From Spirogloea muscicola (taxonomy: Eukaryota > Streptophyta > Zygnematophyceae > Spirogloeales > Spirogloeaceae): a stretch of 43,573 nt of DNA. The stretch covers positions 28,549 through 72,121 of the forward strand of contig WELB01000057.1 of the NCBI GenBank assembly GCA_009602725.1. Reading direction: 5' to 3'. This document shows, in pieces, positions 8,405-19,801 of this stretch. The first letter of the stretch is position 1; each line of letters starts with the position of its first letter. A program made the translations under genes and the position numbers. The notes beneath the pieces were generated by a model that made no database searches, was not told the origin of the DNA, and worked only from the letters and a program-made list of their open reading frames with translations.

Positions 8405-9899
8405 ATGGCGGAGGAATCTGCTACGACGAACCCCCGCTTCAACGATCGCGACACGGCGGACCTTCAATTGATGGTGCTGGACGATACTGGCGACGGCGCA
8501 TCAATCTCCACCTCCACAAGGCCGTCGTGTGCCAGCAGAGCCCTTTCCTTGCTGCGCAATGCTCTGCAGCATGGGCCGGCAGCGCTGCCGGCAGCAGCAA
8601 CGACATAACGATGGTGGTGTTGACGGCGGTGGGCGGCACCAGCGCTGGCGGACTCGAAGCCTACCGTGCGGTTGCTGGTGCCATGTACGACAAGCCTGCG
8701 CTGGCGGCGCCGCTGGGGTGCTTCAACGACGCGCTACGCTTCCTGCTGGTGTCTGCCGAGCTCCTTTCCCAGGATGGCGTCACTCACGCCGTCGAGTATC
8801 TGGCCCTCATTCCGTAGACGGCAGCAGAGGAGGAGGCAATCACGGCCCTTGCCACCTCCATTCCTCTGAACGACAGCCGCTGCAAGAAGCTCTTTGCTCG
8901 TCGCGTTGGTGGCTTTCCGGCCCGATGAAGTGGTGCGCAGCGTCACGCGGGCGCTGGTCGATAAAGCGCTCAACAACATCGATGGGAGTTCCGGTCCCAA
9001 ACAAGCGGCGGTCAAGACACATGAGGCCACGCTCACGGCCATGCTCAAGAACCTTGCTGGCACGGACCACGATGCCCTCCACCACGGCGTAGAAGTCGGC
9101 GTCTTTGACGTCCTCCGCAGGCAGGCTGAAATACTCTCGAGTAGATATGACGTTGCGTGGATCGGGAAGAGAAAGGACCTCAGCTGGCAGTTGCCCGCCA
9201 TCTTTAGCTGGCTGCTCGAACTGGTCCACAGCCTGGGCTTCCGGCAGAAGCTCGCCCTGCTGCTTGCTCCGCAGAAGTGCTGGCCGACTCCCTCAAGCAT
9301 TTTCCCGACAGCGACACATGCCTCATCATCAACGGCATCGTGCGGAGCTTACTCTGCGACCTTGCGACGGGGCGCCTGACCCTCGAGGCTGGCGAGCGGC
9401 TCTCTTTCCTCCTCCTTTGGGCGCCGACCTTGGCCTCCGTCAGCAGCTACCGCAACTTGGGAGAAGCGAGCATTGACAAGCTATATGCTGATACAGGCAA
9501 GGTCCTCAGAACGGTCTGCATCAGGAGCAGGAGGACACCATGTTAAATCTCATAGACAGGACGAACAGTCAAACTAGCCAACAACATCACCTTTATAGTG
9601 GACTGGAGAGGATGCTGCTCAACCTCACCATGACCTCGACTGTCACAACTCGCAGCCAAAGGTAAAGACTAGACCTCTCCTCCAGTTGAGTAGGTCATTC
9701 TGCTGACAGCTTGTTTGACCACTTTTTAGCCATTTGTCCATTGGACGGACGTCGTGCAGGTCAAACAATTGTTAGGCCTGACCAACTCCGTGTCATGCGC
9801 CAAAAGTCCCATCGTTCACTCACGTACTCATCATATCCTGTCTTGATCATTGACTTTCTATATTCAATCATGGTCTGCAGGTCAACTGTAGTGGCTTAA
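8405..9899 (+). pseudogene. BTB/POZ family copy 2, multiply disrupted
   Basis: Starts MAEESA and is aligned to copy 1 throughout (INLHLHKAVVCQQSPF, LLVSAELLSQDGV, LVHSLGFRQKLALLL, GLERMLLN). Lesions: a frameshift near 8490, an in-frame TAG at 8815-8817 replacing Trp of IPWTAAEE, and further frameshifts near 8910, 9277 and 9530. The family stop at 9663-9665 lies inside a donor (AAAG|GTAAAG). A 219-nt intron-like stretch (9662-9880) ends CTGCAG and is followed by a short exon coding STVVA and stop at 9899. With at least four frameshifts and a nonsense codon it cannot make the family protein. Confidence 0.8.
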
Positions 9900-10093
9900 G
9901 TGCAGTGTCAGGGTAAGCTTTTCTTCTTGCAGGGCTAAGTGCAAAAGCTAGTCTGTAGCATATGCGCCCTCCGTGACGAGACTGTGAGAAGGTGCATTCT
10001 CACCTGACATATATTCTACATAGCTCAGGAGCCCGCGTGCCACGTTCCACTTGGATTCGCTTGGAAGCAGGGCAAGTAGCTTATCGTCACAGG
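9900..10093. other. Spacer between BTB copy 2 and the chromovirus
   Basis: No gene seen. A GGTAAGC and a TTCTTGCAGGG at about 9911-9936 could be further splice signals. The spacer ends at the retrotransposon target site. Confidence 0.3.
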
Positions 10094-10098
10094 CAAAG

Positions 10099-10930
10099 TG
10101 TAACGTTTCCTCCGTTTGAGAGTGCTAACGGTGTTGGTAACCTTACATGATCGTATCGTCTCTACCCTTTGGAAGTCCCAAACGGCACCGGTAGCTTTGC
10201 TCCACTGTATGTAGCTAAGTACGGTTTGAGGTCCCGGGCTCCGTACCACGTGCGCACCCCTCGGGCCCACGCCCTGCGGGCGGGCCGGCCGGGTGGCCAG
10301 CTCGCCTGGCCTCATGGCCTCATGGCCACCGTCCTCATGGCCTCAGTCCCTTGGCCCCGTGAACCAGGCTCTTGGCCTGGCGCGCCACCTCCTTGGCGCT
10401 AGTCCCTTGGACTCGTGCTACAGGCCTCTGGCCCTGTGCGCCCGTCGTGTCCCCTTGTCAGGCCCGCTCCTCCGGGGAGGACCTTGGGGGCAACCCTCGT
10501 CACACCCTCAGGGGAGGGGTGGCAGATGGAACGCTTATCAGTAGTAGGCAGAGGCCAGACTTCTCAGTCGGACCCGTGACGCCAAGAGAGGCACAGCCCT
10601 GCTGCTGCCTGCTGCCGCAGCCGCCGCCACAGCTCTGCTGATGCCGCCTGCTGCCCAGCCCGTCGCTGCGGCTCGTCGCTGCGGGCCTCGACGGCTCTCT
10701 GTAAGTATCATGCCTGCGCCCCTTGCGGGGACAGCCGCTGACCCTCGTTGAGTCGCCGCCTTCCGGCGGTGCCTCAGGGTAAAACTTCCGCTGCGCGCTG
10801 TACGCGTATGTGTGCGCTGTGTGCGCTGGCGTTCCACTCTGTAAGGGGGTTGTCTCCAAAACACCCTATGTCCGAAACCCAAACAGGACATTCTGACCCT
10901 AACTGTGTGATTAGGAACAGAGATGTCACA
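10099..10930 (+). repeat. 5' LTR of chromovirus
   Basis: Begins TGTAACG and ends GTCACA, giving short imperfect terminal inverted repeats. It has the same length as the 3' LTR with no indels. It presumably carries the element's promoter and polyadenylation signal, but neither could be pinpointed. Confidence 0.92.
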
Positions 10931-10931
10931 A

Positions 10932-10944
10932 TGGTATCAGAGGA
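10932..10944 (+). promoter_or_regulatory. Primer-binding site of chromovirus (initiator tRNA-Met)
   Basis: TGGTATCAGAG lies one base after the LTR end, complementary to initiator tRNA-Met. The same primer motif is used by the copia element at 6243-6253. Confidence 0.85.
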
Positions 10945-11490
10945 GTTCTTGCATCTAGCCAGTCACGTAAAAGGTTGTGTTTTACTGCTGACAGTGCAAG
11001 GATCCTTCTGAATGCTGGACTAATTTTTCTCTGTAAGCGTGAAATTTTTCCAGTGTGTACTTGGAGCCGTCATCGGCGAAGCGGCAGGTGTGCCACCCTT
11101 TCGCCTTCGACATCCACGCACCGGGTCTTCAAGATGCTGAGTGGCTCTTCTTCCCGGTGGCAACCTTCATTGCCTGGTACATAATGCGCCTGCGTAAACC
11201 ACCTGTGCCCGGTGTGTAGCTGGCCTATGAAGCACGGCATAGCACCCGGTGCCGCAGGTGGGCGGCAATCTGACTGTTGGCCAGGCGCTGGCCTGTACTC
11301 TCGCCTGGTGCCCTCCCTCAGTCTGCTTTTACAGTTTTGCTGTTTGGGGGTATGATCTGGCACGCTACCATGTTTTGCTTTGCTTGCCTAGTGCACGGGC
11401 CTTGCTCAGCAACTCTGTGGTAGTATTGTTTCAGCAGATATGTCTTACACCTGCCACTGACTTGATCCCTCAGTGTGTTGGTGTAAAGGC

Positions 11491-12500
11491 ATGGAGTCGG
11501 CTGACCCAAGCGCGCCACCTAATCCCCCTCTGCCGGCTGTTCAACCTGCTAAGGTCGAGGCAGTGGTTTGATGAGCTGTCAGGGCTCCACTTGCCATCCC
11601 TGGACGTCCGACTCCAAGGAGGCGCAGCGCGTTGTGCGCTTGTTGGAGCAGTATGAGGCTGCTGGTCCAAGGGGACCTGGTCGTAAAGCCCGTGTGTGGG
11701 AGTTGCTATGAGGTGTGCAAACTGCTCGCCCCTGTTGTGGGCCGAACAATTCCTGCATTTTCTGTCGGCTGAGTGCCTGGTGCTGCCGGAGCTTCGGTTG
11801 GATGTGCCCAACTGTCTCCACCTGCTGCACCCATAGTCACGACTGGGGTGTATCCAGCCGTTTCTACCAGCCATGTCTACCTTCCTGTTGCTGCTGGAGT
11901 TGCGACTGGACGTGCCCAGCCATCTCCACCTACCTTGGCTAAGGGAAGCAAACAGGAGCAGCCTCAACACCTGACTTTGAGATAGTGGTATGGCTTGCTT
12001 GTACGGCAAACCTTTCACATCTCGCGTGGAACATGTGACCACCTCTCTGTGTGGGACCCTGCCTTGTGGCAAGCTCCGGTGAAGAAGTCCACCCCTGGGG
12101 ATCTCATTTATTGGGAACTTCTTCCAAGCTCATTGACCATTGTACAGCATGCCATTCACTTGGCAAAGTTTCTGGGCAACAAGTGGACTGTGTGCCACTA
12201 ACCGCCCAACATGGCCTGCATATCAGCTATCAGCTGTGCTGCTGTGTAATACGAGCTGGCCAGTACCCATTTGTCTAACGTGTGAGACTTGGGTCTTGGT
12301 GTGATACAACCCGTTCTAAGCTGGCCTAAAGTATGGCTCTCTGCCCATGGACGTCGTGGACTTCGTGGTGAGATCGGTACTGTGTGCTGCCTCAGCATGG
12401 GTGATTCCTGCTTTGGCACTCGCCTTGCTGTACCTCGGGTGTTGGCGGCTGGTGCGCCCTCACCCCGGTTTGTGCCGAGTGCACACTCCAATTGCTGGCA
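11491..12500 (+). pseudogene. Chromovirus gag (degenerate; right limit uncertain)
   Basis: ATG at 11491 opens MESADPSAPPNPPLPAVQPA and stops after 26 codons. Coding-like sequence continues in other frames (QWFDELSGLHLPSLDV, then DSKEAQRVVRLLEQYEAA). No zinc knuckle or protease active site (DTG/DSG) was identified before the reverse transcriptase. Identity rests on position after the primer-binding site and before reverse transcriptase. Confidence 0.45.
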
Positions 12501-13321
12501 GTATGGTGCTTTCCACTAAGTGCGATGAGGAATGTGGCCGTCCGCCCTCCTCATTGACCGCAAGGCCTTGGGCCCTGGTCAGTCGCACTTCAGTGTCACC
12601 TACTTCCAGTGCAAGTCCTTGGCTCTCTGCAGCTGTTGATGATGTGATGTCACAGCTAAGGGTAGCAAACTTGCGGAGCCAAGCTTGGCAGATTTGCCAA
12701 CGCCCTCTGCAGCCACTGCTTGGTCAATTCTTCGCCGGTATACCCCTGGTGATGACCACGTGTCGTGTCACACTTGGCGGGCATGGACGAGACCATGTGG
12801 CGTCTTGGTGTCCTGCCCGAGTGGCCCGTAACGCTGGCTCTATTGGTGGGTAGCGAAGATTGGACCATTGGTCCAGCTAAGTGCTGAGTATTTCTGTGCA
12901 CTCATAGCTGGAAAGCTGCCGGCATCCGATGCCTGCAGCTGGCTAGTACCTCAGAGTACTCTGGGTGAGTGCTTGTCTCCGCCTTTGACTGTCAAAGTCA
13001 AAGGATTGACTTGTAACGGATGCTTTGGAACAGCATCTTAGCACTCTGCAATCAACAGCTGTTGTTGAAGATGTCCTTCACACGCAGCCAGCTTCGGCTG
13101 TGTATCTGATTCTGATAATGAGTACGGAGTCTCCCCCTGACTCTGTAGTAAGTGTGATTGCCTCACTTCGTGCGGCTCTTGACAATCAGTCACCGAAGTA
13201 GTTGGATGTGTTTTCCGAACTCCTCTGGATGGGTGCCCTCAACCGACGTGGCTCAATGACGTCCGGCGCTCTGCCGCCATACTGCCCTCTGTCTCGACTA
13301 AGTAATCTCGCGTGTTGAGAG

Positions 13322-13740
13322 ATGCAATCCCAAGTGGCGGACTTGCTAGAGTACGGGCATAGTGAGCTCCCTCAGTCTCCGAATGGTGCACCTATCCGCT
13401 GCCTTGTGAAGCACTGTGGTAGTCATTGGATGTGCATCCAGCATCGAGCTCTAAAGAAGCTCACTGTCAAGAGCCAATGCCATCTGCTTGGCATTGATGT
13501 CTGTGTGATCGTCGTAGAGAAGCAAGCGTGCTTTGCTTGCTCGATTTGTGAGAGCTTATCACCACCTTTGTATCACGCCTGGGAAAGTTCCGAGTTGGCT
13601 TGTCGTGCGCCGCTCGCACACTTCCAGCCCCGTGTCAGGCTGTGACAGTGGGAGTCTTTGGCCCCATAGTATGACTCTGTACTGGTTTACTTGGATGATA
13701 TACCGGTGTTCGTATGACACCCGAGGATCACGTACTGCAC
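13322..13740 (+). pseudogene. Chromovirus reverse transcriptase (degenerate)
   Basis: The plus frame from 13322 reads QVADLLEYGHSELPQSPNGA, then WMCIQHRALKKLTVKSQCHL, matching the gypsy fingers region (SP-x-GAP, W-R-MCIDYRALN, LTVK). In a shifted frame near 13677-13700 VLVYLDDI carries the catalytic YLDD motif. Residues between the two are scrambled by frameshifts and a deletion, and stops follow within a few codons of YLDD. Confidence 0.8.
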
Positions 13741-14189
13741 CTGCAGCTAGTGCTGCCTTTGCAACGTGAGAATTACTTGTCTGCCAAGTATATGTCACCA
13801 GTAGTAGGGCGTACTGTGGGCAAAGACGGGGTTCGCGTCGACCCCAAAGTAGTAGTCAATCATGCTGCATCTGTCTGCAGAGACTGACGTAAAGGACTGG
13901 CTAAGTGCCACGGAATGTGCCGCAGTTGCGTTCCTTTCGAGGATTCGCACAGTACACCCGTTCCTGTCAGGACTCCTGCAAGGACACGGAAGTATGACAT
14001 CTCCTCTTACGAAGCTCACTCGTAAGGACGTACACTGGGGTGGACGTCCAAATGCCCGCGGGCATTTGAGGAAATTCAAAACGGGTTCTCGTATCCCCAC
14101 CTGTTTTGAGCCTTGCCTCGAGAAGGCGCTCCATTGTAGTCATATGTTGTGTGACGCCTCTTTGATCGGCATTTGCCGTTCTCTTGCAG

Positions 14190-14400
14190 GAGGGTCACCC
14201 CGTAGCGTTTGAGTCTCGCCTGCTCAGTCCTGCCGGGCGCTTCTCAACTACGGGGGAAGCAAGAGCTCCTTGCTGTTGTGCACGCCCTCCGTGTGTGGCG
14301 ATGCTATCTCAAGGGTGCTGAAATTACGGTTGTAACGGGCCATAGCCAGTCGACCGTTTTTCGCACACATCAGCAAACGAGCAGGCGTCAAGCTTTGTGA
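14190..14400 (+). pseudogene. Chromovirus RNase H domain (degenerate)
   Basis: The reading GKQELLAVVHALRVWRCYLK, then GAEITVVTGHS, matches gypsy RNase H (EKELLAVVHAL, W-R-x-YL, TDHxSL), with Gly for the Asp of TDH. The upstream part (FESRLLSPAER-like, 14205-14240) is in another frame. Confidence 0.75.
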
Positions 14401-14689
14401 GCTAGTAGTACGGTACCATTCCAATCCAGCGGGTGTACCACCCTGGAGATATCAATGCTGCGGACCCGGTGGCCGCAACATTGTAGGGGCTGCTGTGGCG
14501 CCTGTCCTGTGTGCCACAAGGGCTCAGACCGCAGAAGTGCGGCCTGCCCGTGCGGCCGCTCGGCAGAGCACCACCAACCTCTCTGAGCTATATGTGCGTG
14601 TTCGTGATGGGTATGGCACAGACCCTTGGTTTGCACGAGCAACCACACCACGCACTGTAGTATGTGACCACGGCTTCTGGTGGCGAGGT

Positions 14690-15180
14690 GACGCCATTGT
14701 GGTGCCCAACTGCAATGCCTTGCGCACTGGTATCATGCAAGAGACGCATAAGCCTCAGTAAACTGGTCACTTGGGTATTGGAAAGACAAGGAAAGCTGTC
14801 AAGCTTCTCTTATGGTGGCCGGGCTTGTCAGTCCAAGTAGAGTCTTTGTAAGGACTTGCGCCACCTGCCAGCGTAGTACCGCACGCTCTCACAAGCTGCC
14901 ACGTTGCTGGATGTCTGTGGACCGAGTATGGAAACTGCACAGAGTACCCGAGCGAATCGTCTGCCTGCGATCCTTGCTCCACGGGTTATTTCTGGAAAGA
15001 AGTGTGCAGGCTTATTGGCACAAGCAATCCATGTCCGCAGCTTTCCACCCACTATCAGACAGTCAGACTGTGAGGTTGAAGCGGGATTTGGCAGACATGC
15101 TAAGGCATTTTGTAAACCTCAGTCAGGCTGACTGGGACGAGTACCTTTCTCCAGCGAGTATGCTGTGAACAACGCCTTTC
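14690..15180 (+). pseudogene. Chromovirus integrase: HHCC zinc finger and core (degenerate)
   Basis: IVVPNCNALRTGIMQETHKP is followed by a stop and GHLGIGKTRKAVKLLLWWPG, then CATCQRS: the H-x-H ... C-x2-C integrase finger with its KT and WWPG signatures. Core pieces follow in shifting frames: VPERIV with RDPRF-like sequence, then AFHPLSD-x-QT, LADMLRHFVNLSQADWDEYL, SPAEYAVNNAFHDS. Several stops and frameshifts separate the segments. Confidence 0.8.
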
Positions 15181-15329
15181 ATGACTCCCAAAAGCACACC
15201 CTTCTTCCTGAATGTCAGCATCCCCGATCACCTTTGCAGGTGGGGAGGCCGGAGCGCGTTCCGGCCGCAGTAAGCTTTACCGGTGACCTCCTGGAGGCTC
15301 AGCGGAGGGCTAAGCCGTTCTTGCCAATT

Positions 15330-15775
15330 GCTCACCACCGGCAAAAGCAGTATGCTGATTTACGTCGCAAGAATGTGTCCTTCGACGTGGGTGCCCCAGT
15401 GCTGTTAAGCACTGAGCACCTCGCTTTGCGGGCTCTGGGTACGCACACGTGGCTGCCCAAGTGGGTTGGACCCTTTCGTGTAATGCGCCTGGTCGGCAAG
15501 GTTGCATACGAGCTTGCTACACCGGTCCAATGTGTCGCAGCTCGGGCTATACGCTATACCATTCAGATGGCCGTGTCCAACCGCCCCCACCTCCCCTCGT
15601 ACTTGACAACGAGGGGGAATTCGAGTGGAGGAGACTTTGTCCCACCGGGCCAATCTCCGTGGCTGTCGTAAGTCCCGTGAGTATCTTCTAAGTGGCTAGG
15701 CTCTGCGCCTGCGCACAGTACATGGGAATCTGCGGTCAATCTTGCCAATTGTCCTTCCCTCGTTCAAGAGTATCT
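15330..15775 (+). pseudogene. Integrase C-terminus: GPF/Y motif and chromodomain (degenerate)
   Basis: QKQYADLRRKNVSFDVGAPV is followed by WLPKWVGPFRVMRLVGKVAYEL, the GPF/Y module of gypsy integrases. Then come EGEFEV-like sequence, RKSREYLL and AHSTWESAVNLANCPSLVQ with EYL, the chromodomain pattern (REYLVKWKG, STWEP-x-NL). This places the element among chromoviruses, whose chromodomains can steer integration toward particular chromatin. Frameshifts and a stop near 15691 break it. Confidence 0.8.
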
Positions 15776-15856
15776 GACAGAAGGCATTGCCTCTTCTCTC
15801 CATCGTCCAGTATCTTCTGTAGTGCTCCCTTCTTGTTCCCGAGGACGTGAACATCT

Positions 15857-15869
15857 AAGTGGGGAGGTA
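15857..15869 (+). promoter_or_regulatory. Polypurine tract of chromovirus
   Basis: AAGTGGGGAGGTA directly precedes the TG of the 3' LTR, the expected plus-strand primer position. Confidence 0.8.
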
Positions 15870-16701
15870 TGTAACGTTTCCTCCGTTTGAGAGTGCTAAC
15901 GGTGTTGGTAACCTTACATGATCGTATCGTATCTACCCTTTGGAAGTCCCAAACGGCACCGGTAGCTTTGCTCCACTGTATGTAGCTAAGTACGGTTTGA
16001 GGTCCCGGGCTCCGTACCACGTGCGCACCCCTCGGGCCCACGCCCTGCGGGCGGGCCGGCCGGGTGGCCAGCTCGCCTGGCCTCATGGCCTCGTGGCCAC
16101 CGTCCTCATGGCCTCAGTCCCTTGGCCCCGTGAACCAGGCTCTTGGCCTGGCGCGCCACCTCCTTGGCGCTAGTCCCTTGGACTCGTGCTACAGGCCTCT
16201 GGCCCTGTGCGCCCGTCGTGTCCCCTTGTCAGGCCCGCTCCTCCGGGGAGGACCTTGGGGGCAACCCTCGTCACACCCTCAGGGGAGGGGTGGCAGATGG
16301 AACGCTTATCAGTAGTAGGCAGAGGCCAGACTTCTCAGTCGGACCCGTGACGCCAAGAGAGGCACAGCCCTGCTGCTGCCTGCTGCCGCAGCCGCCGCCA
16401 CAGCTCTGCTGATGCCGCCTGCTGCCCAGCCCGTCGCTGCGGCTCGTCGCTGCGGGCCTCGACGGCTCTCTGTAAGTACCATGCCTGCGCCCCTTGCGGG
16501 GACAGCCGCTGACCCTCGGTGAGTCGCCGCCTTCCGGCGGTGCCTCAGGGTAAAACTTCCGCTGCGCGCTGTACGCGTATGTGTGCGCTGTGTGCGCTGG
16601 CGTTCCACTCTGTAAGGGGGTTGTCTCCAAAACACCCTATGTCCGAAACCCAAACAGGACATTCTGACTCTAACTGGGTGATTAGGAACAGAGATGTCAC
16701 G
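15870..16701 (+). repeat. 3' LTR of chromovirus
   Basis: TGTAACG to GTCAC(G): the last base is G where the 5' LTR has A. It differs from the 5' LTR at about seven sites without length change. Confidence 0.92.
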
Positions 16702-16706
16702 CAAAG

Positions 16707-17757
16707 TCTGCAACGAGTGCAAGAAAGAGCTTCAGAGCTCACCATGTCACGATCCTTTTTCTGTACACACAGTCAGGGTCATAGCGTCCTGCTTGGACTC
16801 GCCATTAAGAGTCAGTGAAAGAATGGTGGACCTGCGTTGTCTGTGATTGCTGGATAATCTCCGACATATTCACGATGGGATCGAGAGTTTCAAAAGTTTC
16901 AAGCGCTTTATGTCCAACTTTGACATATCTTTCGGACTATTAGTGAAGCTCTTCTTCTGCAACCTATACTGTTTTGAATAGCTCTTCATATACGCATCAA
17001 TGATGACGTGGAATTAACATCGAAAGCATTTACTGTCAGACGGATGTTAGTTGCCAACATGAAATGCGGAAGAGTGATCTCTCCAAAATGGTAGCCCATG
17101 GCTCTCTCTCTCTCATGAGGGTTGGGCTCCAGACTCCTATTGGTGCCAAAATTTTCACCATCCCTGGGGGTCTGTCCATGGATCTCACGGAAGTCCTCTG
17201 GAGCCTCAGTAGCCACGAATTTAAGCTTTGTAGTTCTAGGTGATGATCTCTTTTGAAGAGCTCTTTGTTGTGGTCTTGTGCACAGGTACGACCTCTCGCC
17301 CCGGATCCAGAGACATGTAGGCATAGAGGTTGGGGGGTTGCTCCTGTTTGGATGCAGATTCCTGTAATCTGCTGCGGTGCCAAAATGGTTCAATGGACGC
17401 GATTCCAACTTGAGAGGGAACCCAACCTAGCAGTATATAACTTAATTCACTAGACCGAGTGGACTCTTCACCTGCGTGCATTGGGGACTGTCACTTGCGT
17501 GCATCTTGGACTAATCACTTGCGTGCATTTTGGACTGTCATTTGCGTGCATTGTGGACTTGACTGCTCGACTCAGTTCTGTTCGGACTGACTAGATCTGA
17601 GAGGTTTTTACTCGTCTGAATTTGAACAAGTCTGACACATGGTACAGTGCATGGACTGGAGTTCTGGGCAAATTGTTGAGCCTGTGGTTGATCTCCAGAC
17701 ATTGTCGCTGTGGTTGATTCGATTGCAGAGGATCATTCTTGCGAACCCGCCAAGTCG
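16707..17757. other. AT-richer relic DNA, no gene recognised
   Basis: Lower GC than the rest of the window. A minus-strand frame at 17408-16986 is open for 140 codons but shows no domain. Four imperfect tandem copies of a 23-24 nt unit (CACTTGCGTGCATTTTGGAC) lie at 17469-17560. Confidence 0.4.
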
Positions 17758-18560
17758 TCATGTCAAACGGAGACAGACCGAGCTACAGAGGTACGCCTGG
17801 GGGTGCTCCTTTGGTCGAAGTCAAACATCACTATCATGCAGAACCCTGTCAGGCAACACTACAGGGCTGCACAATCAGCAGGGAGGATGCAATGTTAGTA
17901 GTGTCGGGACATTATTTTAGCCATGAAGCAGGGGATGTCTGTAGAAGGTCAAATGACAACTTCTTGTCAACAGATTACCAGTCCCGAAAGTTGCATCTGA
18001 AGCAAAGAACGAAAAGGGTCCACAACTATTGATAGACCCTGTGAAGAAAATGTTGAGCTCACTTGCTGAACACTATTCTGAGAGTACACAGGAAAAATAG
18101 ATATTTAGCCGACGTCCTAATGAATCGACTACCTCTTGTTACTTTTGATGCTTAAAGCTTGTCATAAAGTCACAGACACTCTTCAGTAAGGAGTTGGCAG
18201 TGCAAGTTTTGCGTGTCATTGCCGGCAATGCTGTATAACAGAGCTAGACTTACTTATGAAATGTCGTCAGACTAAACAAAGTGAATTATGACCAGGAAGA
18301 TGCAAACAAAGTCATGATGGACAAAGAAGCTGATGATTGTACGCTATGCACTGCGGATGGACGTTTTGCAGGAGTTGGAGCTTCAAACTTTAACCCTACA
18401 CCCACAATGTCTTCATTGCGAAGGCATGTGGAGGAAGATTTGCAGGTCCCTACACCAAACGTCGGGCGCTATATGCTCGTATTGTTCTAGACCCAGACAT
18501 GTAGACACACAATGCTGGACGGATTCCCTGAAACAAAGCCTAGCTCCTTACAGGGACGTA
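17758..18560 (+). pseudogene. Probable LTR-retroelement gag relic with CCHC zinc knuckle
   Basis: ATG near 17758 opens MSNGDRPSYRGTPGG. About 240 codons downstream, at 18474-18515, a frame reads CSYCSRPRHVDTQCW, an exact C-x2-C-x4-H-x4-C knuckle. It is preceded by a second Cys pair (CLHC, about 18408). The spacing suits a Gag protein. Stops and frame changes between start and knuckle make it a relic. No pol sequence follows. It could instead be a chance match within decayed DNA. Confidence 0.4.
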
Positions 18561-19380
18561 TGGTAAAGAAAGGTTTTTTACCAGGTTGCCCAGTCTACCG
18601 GTTTCCCACACAAGTGACGAGTAACAAGTATCGAGATCTGGACAGTTACAGGAACCGACAAGATATCGATTATAAGTGTGACAGTCATGTTTTGAGTAGT
18701 GACAATAGTCGATTATGAAGAGTGACAATATCAATTTCGTACTGAGATCCAACGATAGTAACCAGTGACCGTATATAGAACCAAATGAGCCGAGACATGC
18801 GAGATGCACTCCGTACAAACACACATGCACCAAGGCACTATTACAACATATCTCGTGGCAACATTAAGCGTATCACAAAGCTGAGCAATCTCGGAAGCAA
18901 CTTCCGAGGATGTTACTTTAAACAAGATCACAAGCTTGCCTTATTTCTTGAGACGATTTACTTACCAATAATCGGAGTCTTGTCGGGGTAAGGCTCTCTA
19001 GCGACTGATCCGCCAGGTGGCCCCGCGCCCGTGCCCTCTTAGACGGTCCGAGAGGCGCGCTTGACGCCTACTGATGCAGCAGCGGCAATGGCGGCGGCAG
19101 CGGCTGCGGCAGCGGACACAAGGTCGGAAATTAGTCACAGAGAGAGAGGGGATGAGTGGACGGCTCGCTTCTGGCCCTCCGTACCCGTATGCACGGTCAG
19201 GCATGGGGTGGGCTGTTTGGCCCATTTGGCACCCAGGTCTGAAGGCTCAGTGTAGCCTGAGACTGGCCAGTGTAGCTGAGACTCATTTCCAACCACTACC
19301 TACCAGTATCAGCCGCTGGCCACACCTGTACCCGCCCACATTCGTCAAGGTGGGTCACACCCATTGAAGCGGGCTTGAGG
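18561..19380. other. No gene recognised
   Basis: AT-rich to about 18990, then GC-rich with a GGC/GCA-type low-complexity run at 19072-19112. No domain is visible on either strand. Confidence 0.35.
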
Positions 19381-19429
19381 GCCTTTCAGCTATTCTTTGC
19401 ACTTAAGCGTCGCGAGCGGCAGGATAGAA

Positions 19430-19799
19430 GAAACGCCCATTGAGGATAGGAGCTGGACAAGCCAGCCCAAAAAAGAATGAACAAAGTACGAAAAGTACGA
19501 GAAGGGGGCCAGGGCAGGATAGGCCTTGCGCGCCCATGCCAGATCACGGCTCGGCGGTGGATGAGCATCATCTCTCACCAACGTGGAGCTGGAGGTATGC
19601 CTGGTCGCGACTTCTTACACATTGGACCAAATGCGAGTCCATCTCTTATGTCCATGTGTGCCGTCACATCGCCATCCTGTCAGGTCGACACGGATGAGCC
19701 AACCGACGGGATATCGCAAGAGGAGAAAAAGAGAGAAGAAGGGCTCGCCCATTGAGGATAGGGGCTGGGAAAAGCCAGCCCAAACAAGAATGAACGAAG
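19430..19799 (-). repeat. Two hairpin repeats (GGGCTGGC family)
   Basis: Minus-strand copies near 19440-19500 and 19740-19799 read GTTCATTCTTTTTTGGGCTG and continue into a stem GGGCTGGC...CCAGCC, then CTCAATGGGC. Both share the flank GAATGAAC(A/G)AAGTACG, which matters for the adjacent MITE insertion. Confidence 0.6.
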
Positions 19800-19801
19800 T
19801 A

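Larger units (their letters stand above)
10094..16706 (+). mobile_element. Ty3/gypsy chromovirus, structurally complete, coding region degenerate
   Basis: Two LTRs of equal length (832 bp) lie at 10099-10930 and 15870-16701, flanked by the 5-bp duplication CAAAG (10094-10098 and 16702-16706). A tRNA-Met primer-binding site follows the first LTR and a polypurine tract precedes the second. Internal order is gag, reverse transcriptase, RNase H, integrase, GPF/Y motif, chromodomain, which is diagnostic of chromoviruses. Every coding domain is broken by stops and frameshifts, so the element is non-autonomous now. The LTRs differ at only about seven positions by my count. Confidence 0.93.

Noticed and set aside
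10932-10944. tRNA-Met-like sequence as a tRNA gene
   Set aside because: Only the 3'-terminal complement is present next to an LTR; it is a primer-binding site.
11470-12072. 200-codon minus-strand ORF in the chromovirus
   Set aside because: It is antisense to gag and the composition is explained by the plus-strand coding remnant; no motif.
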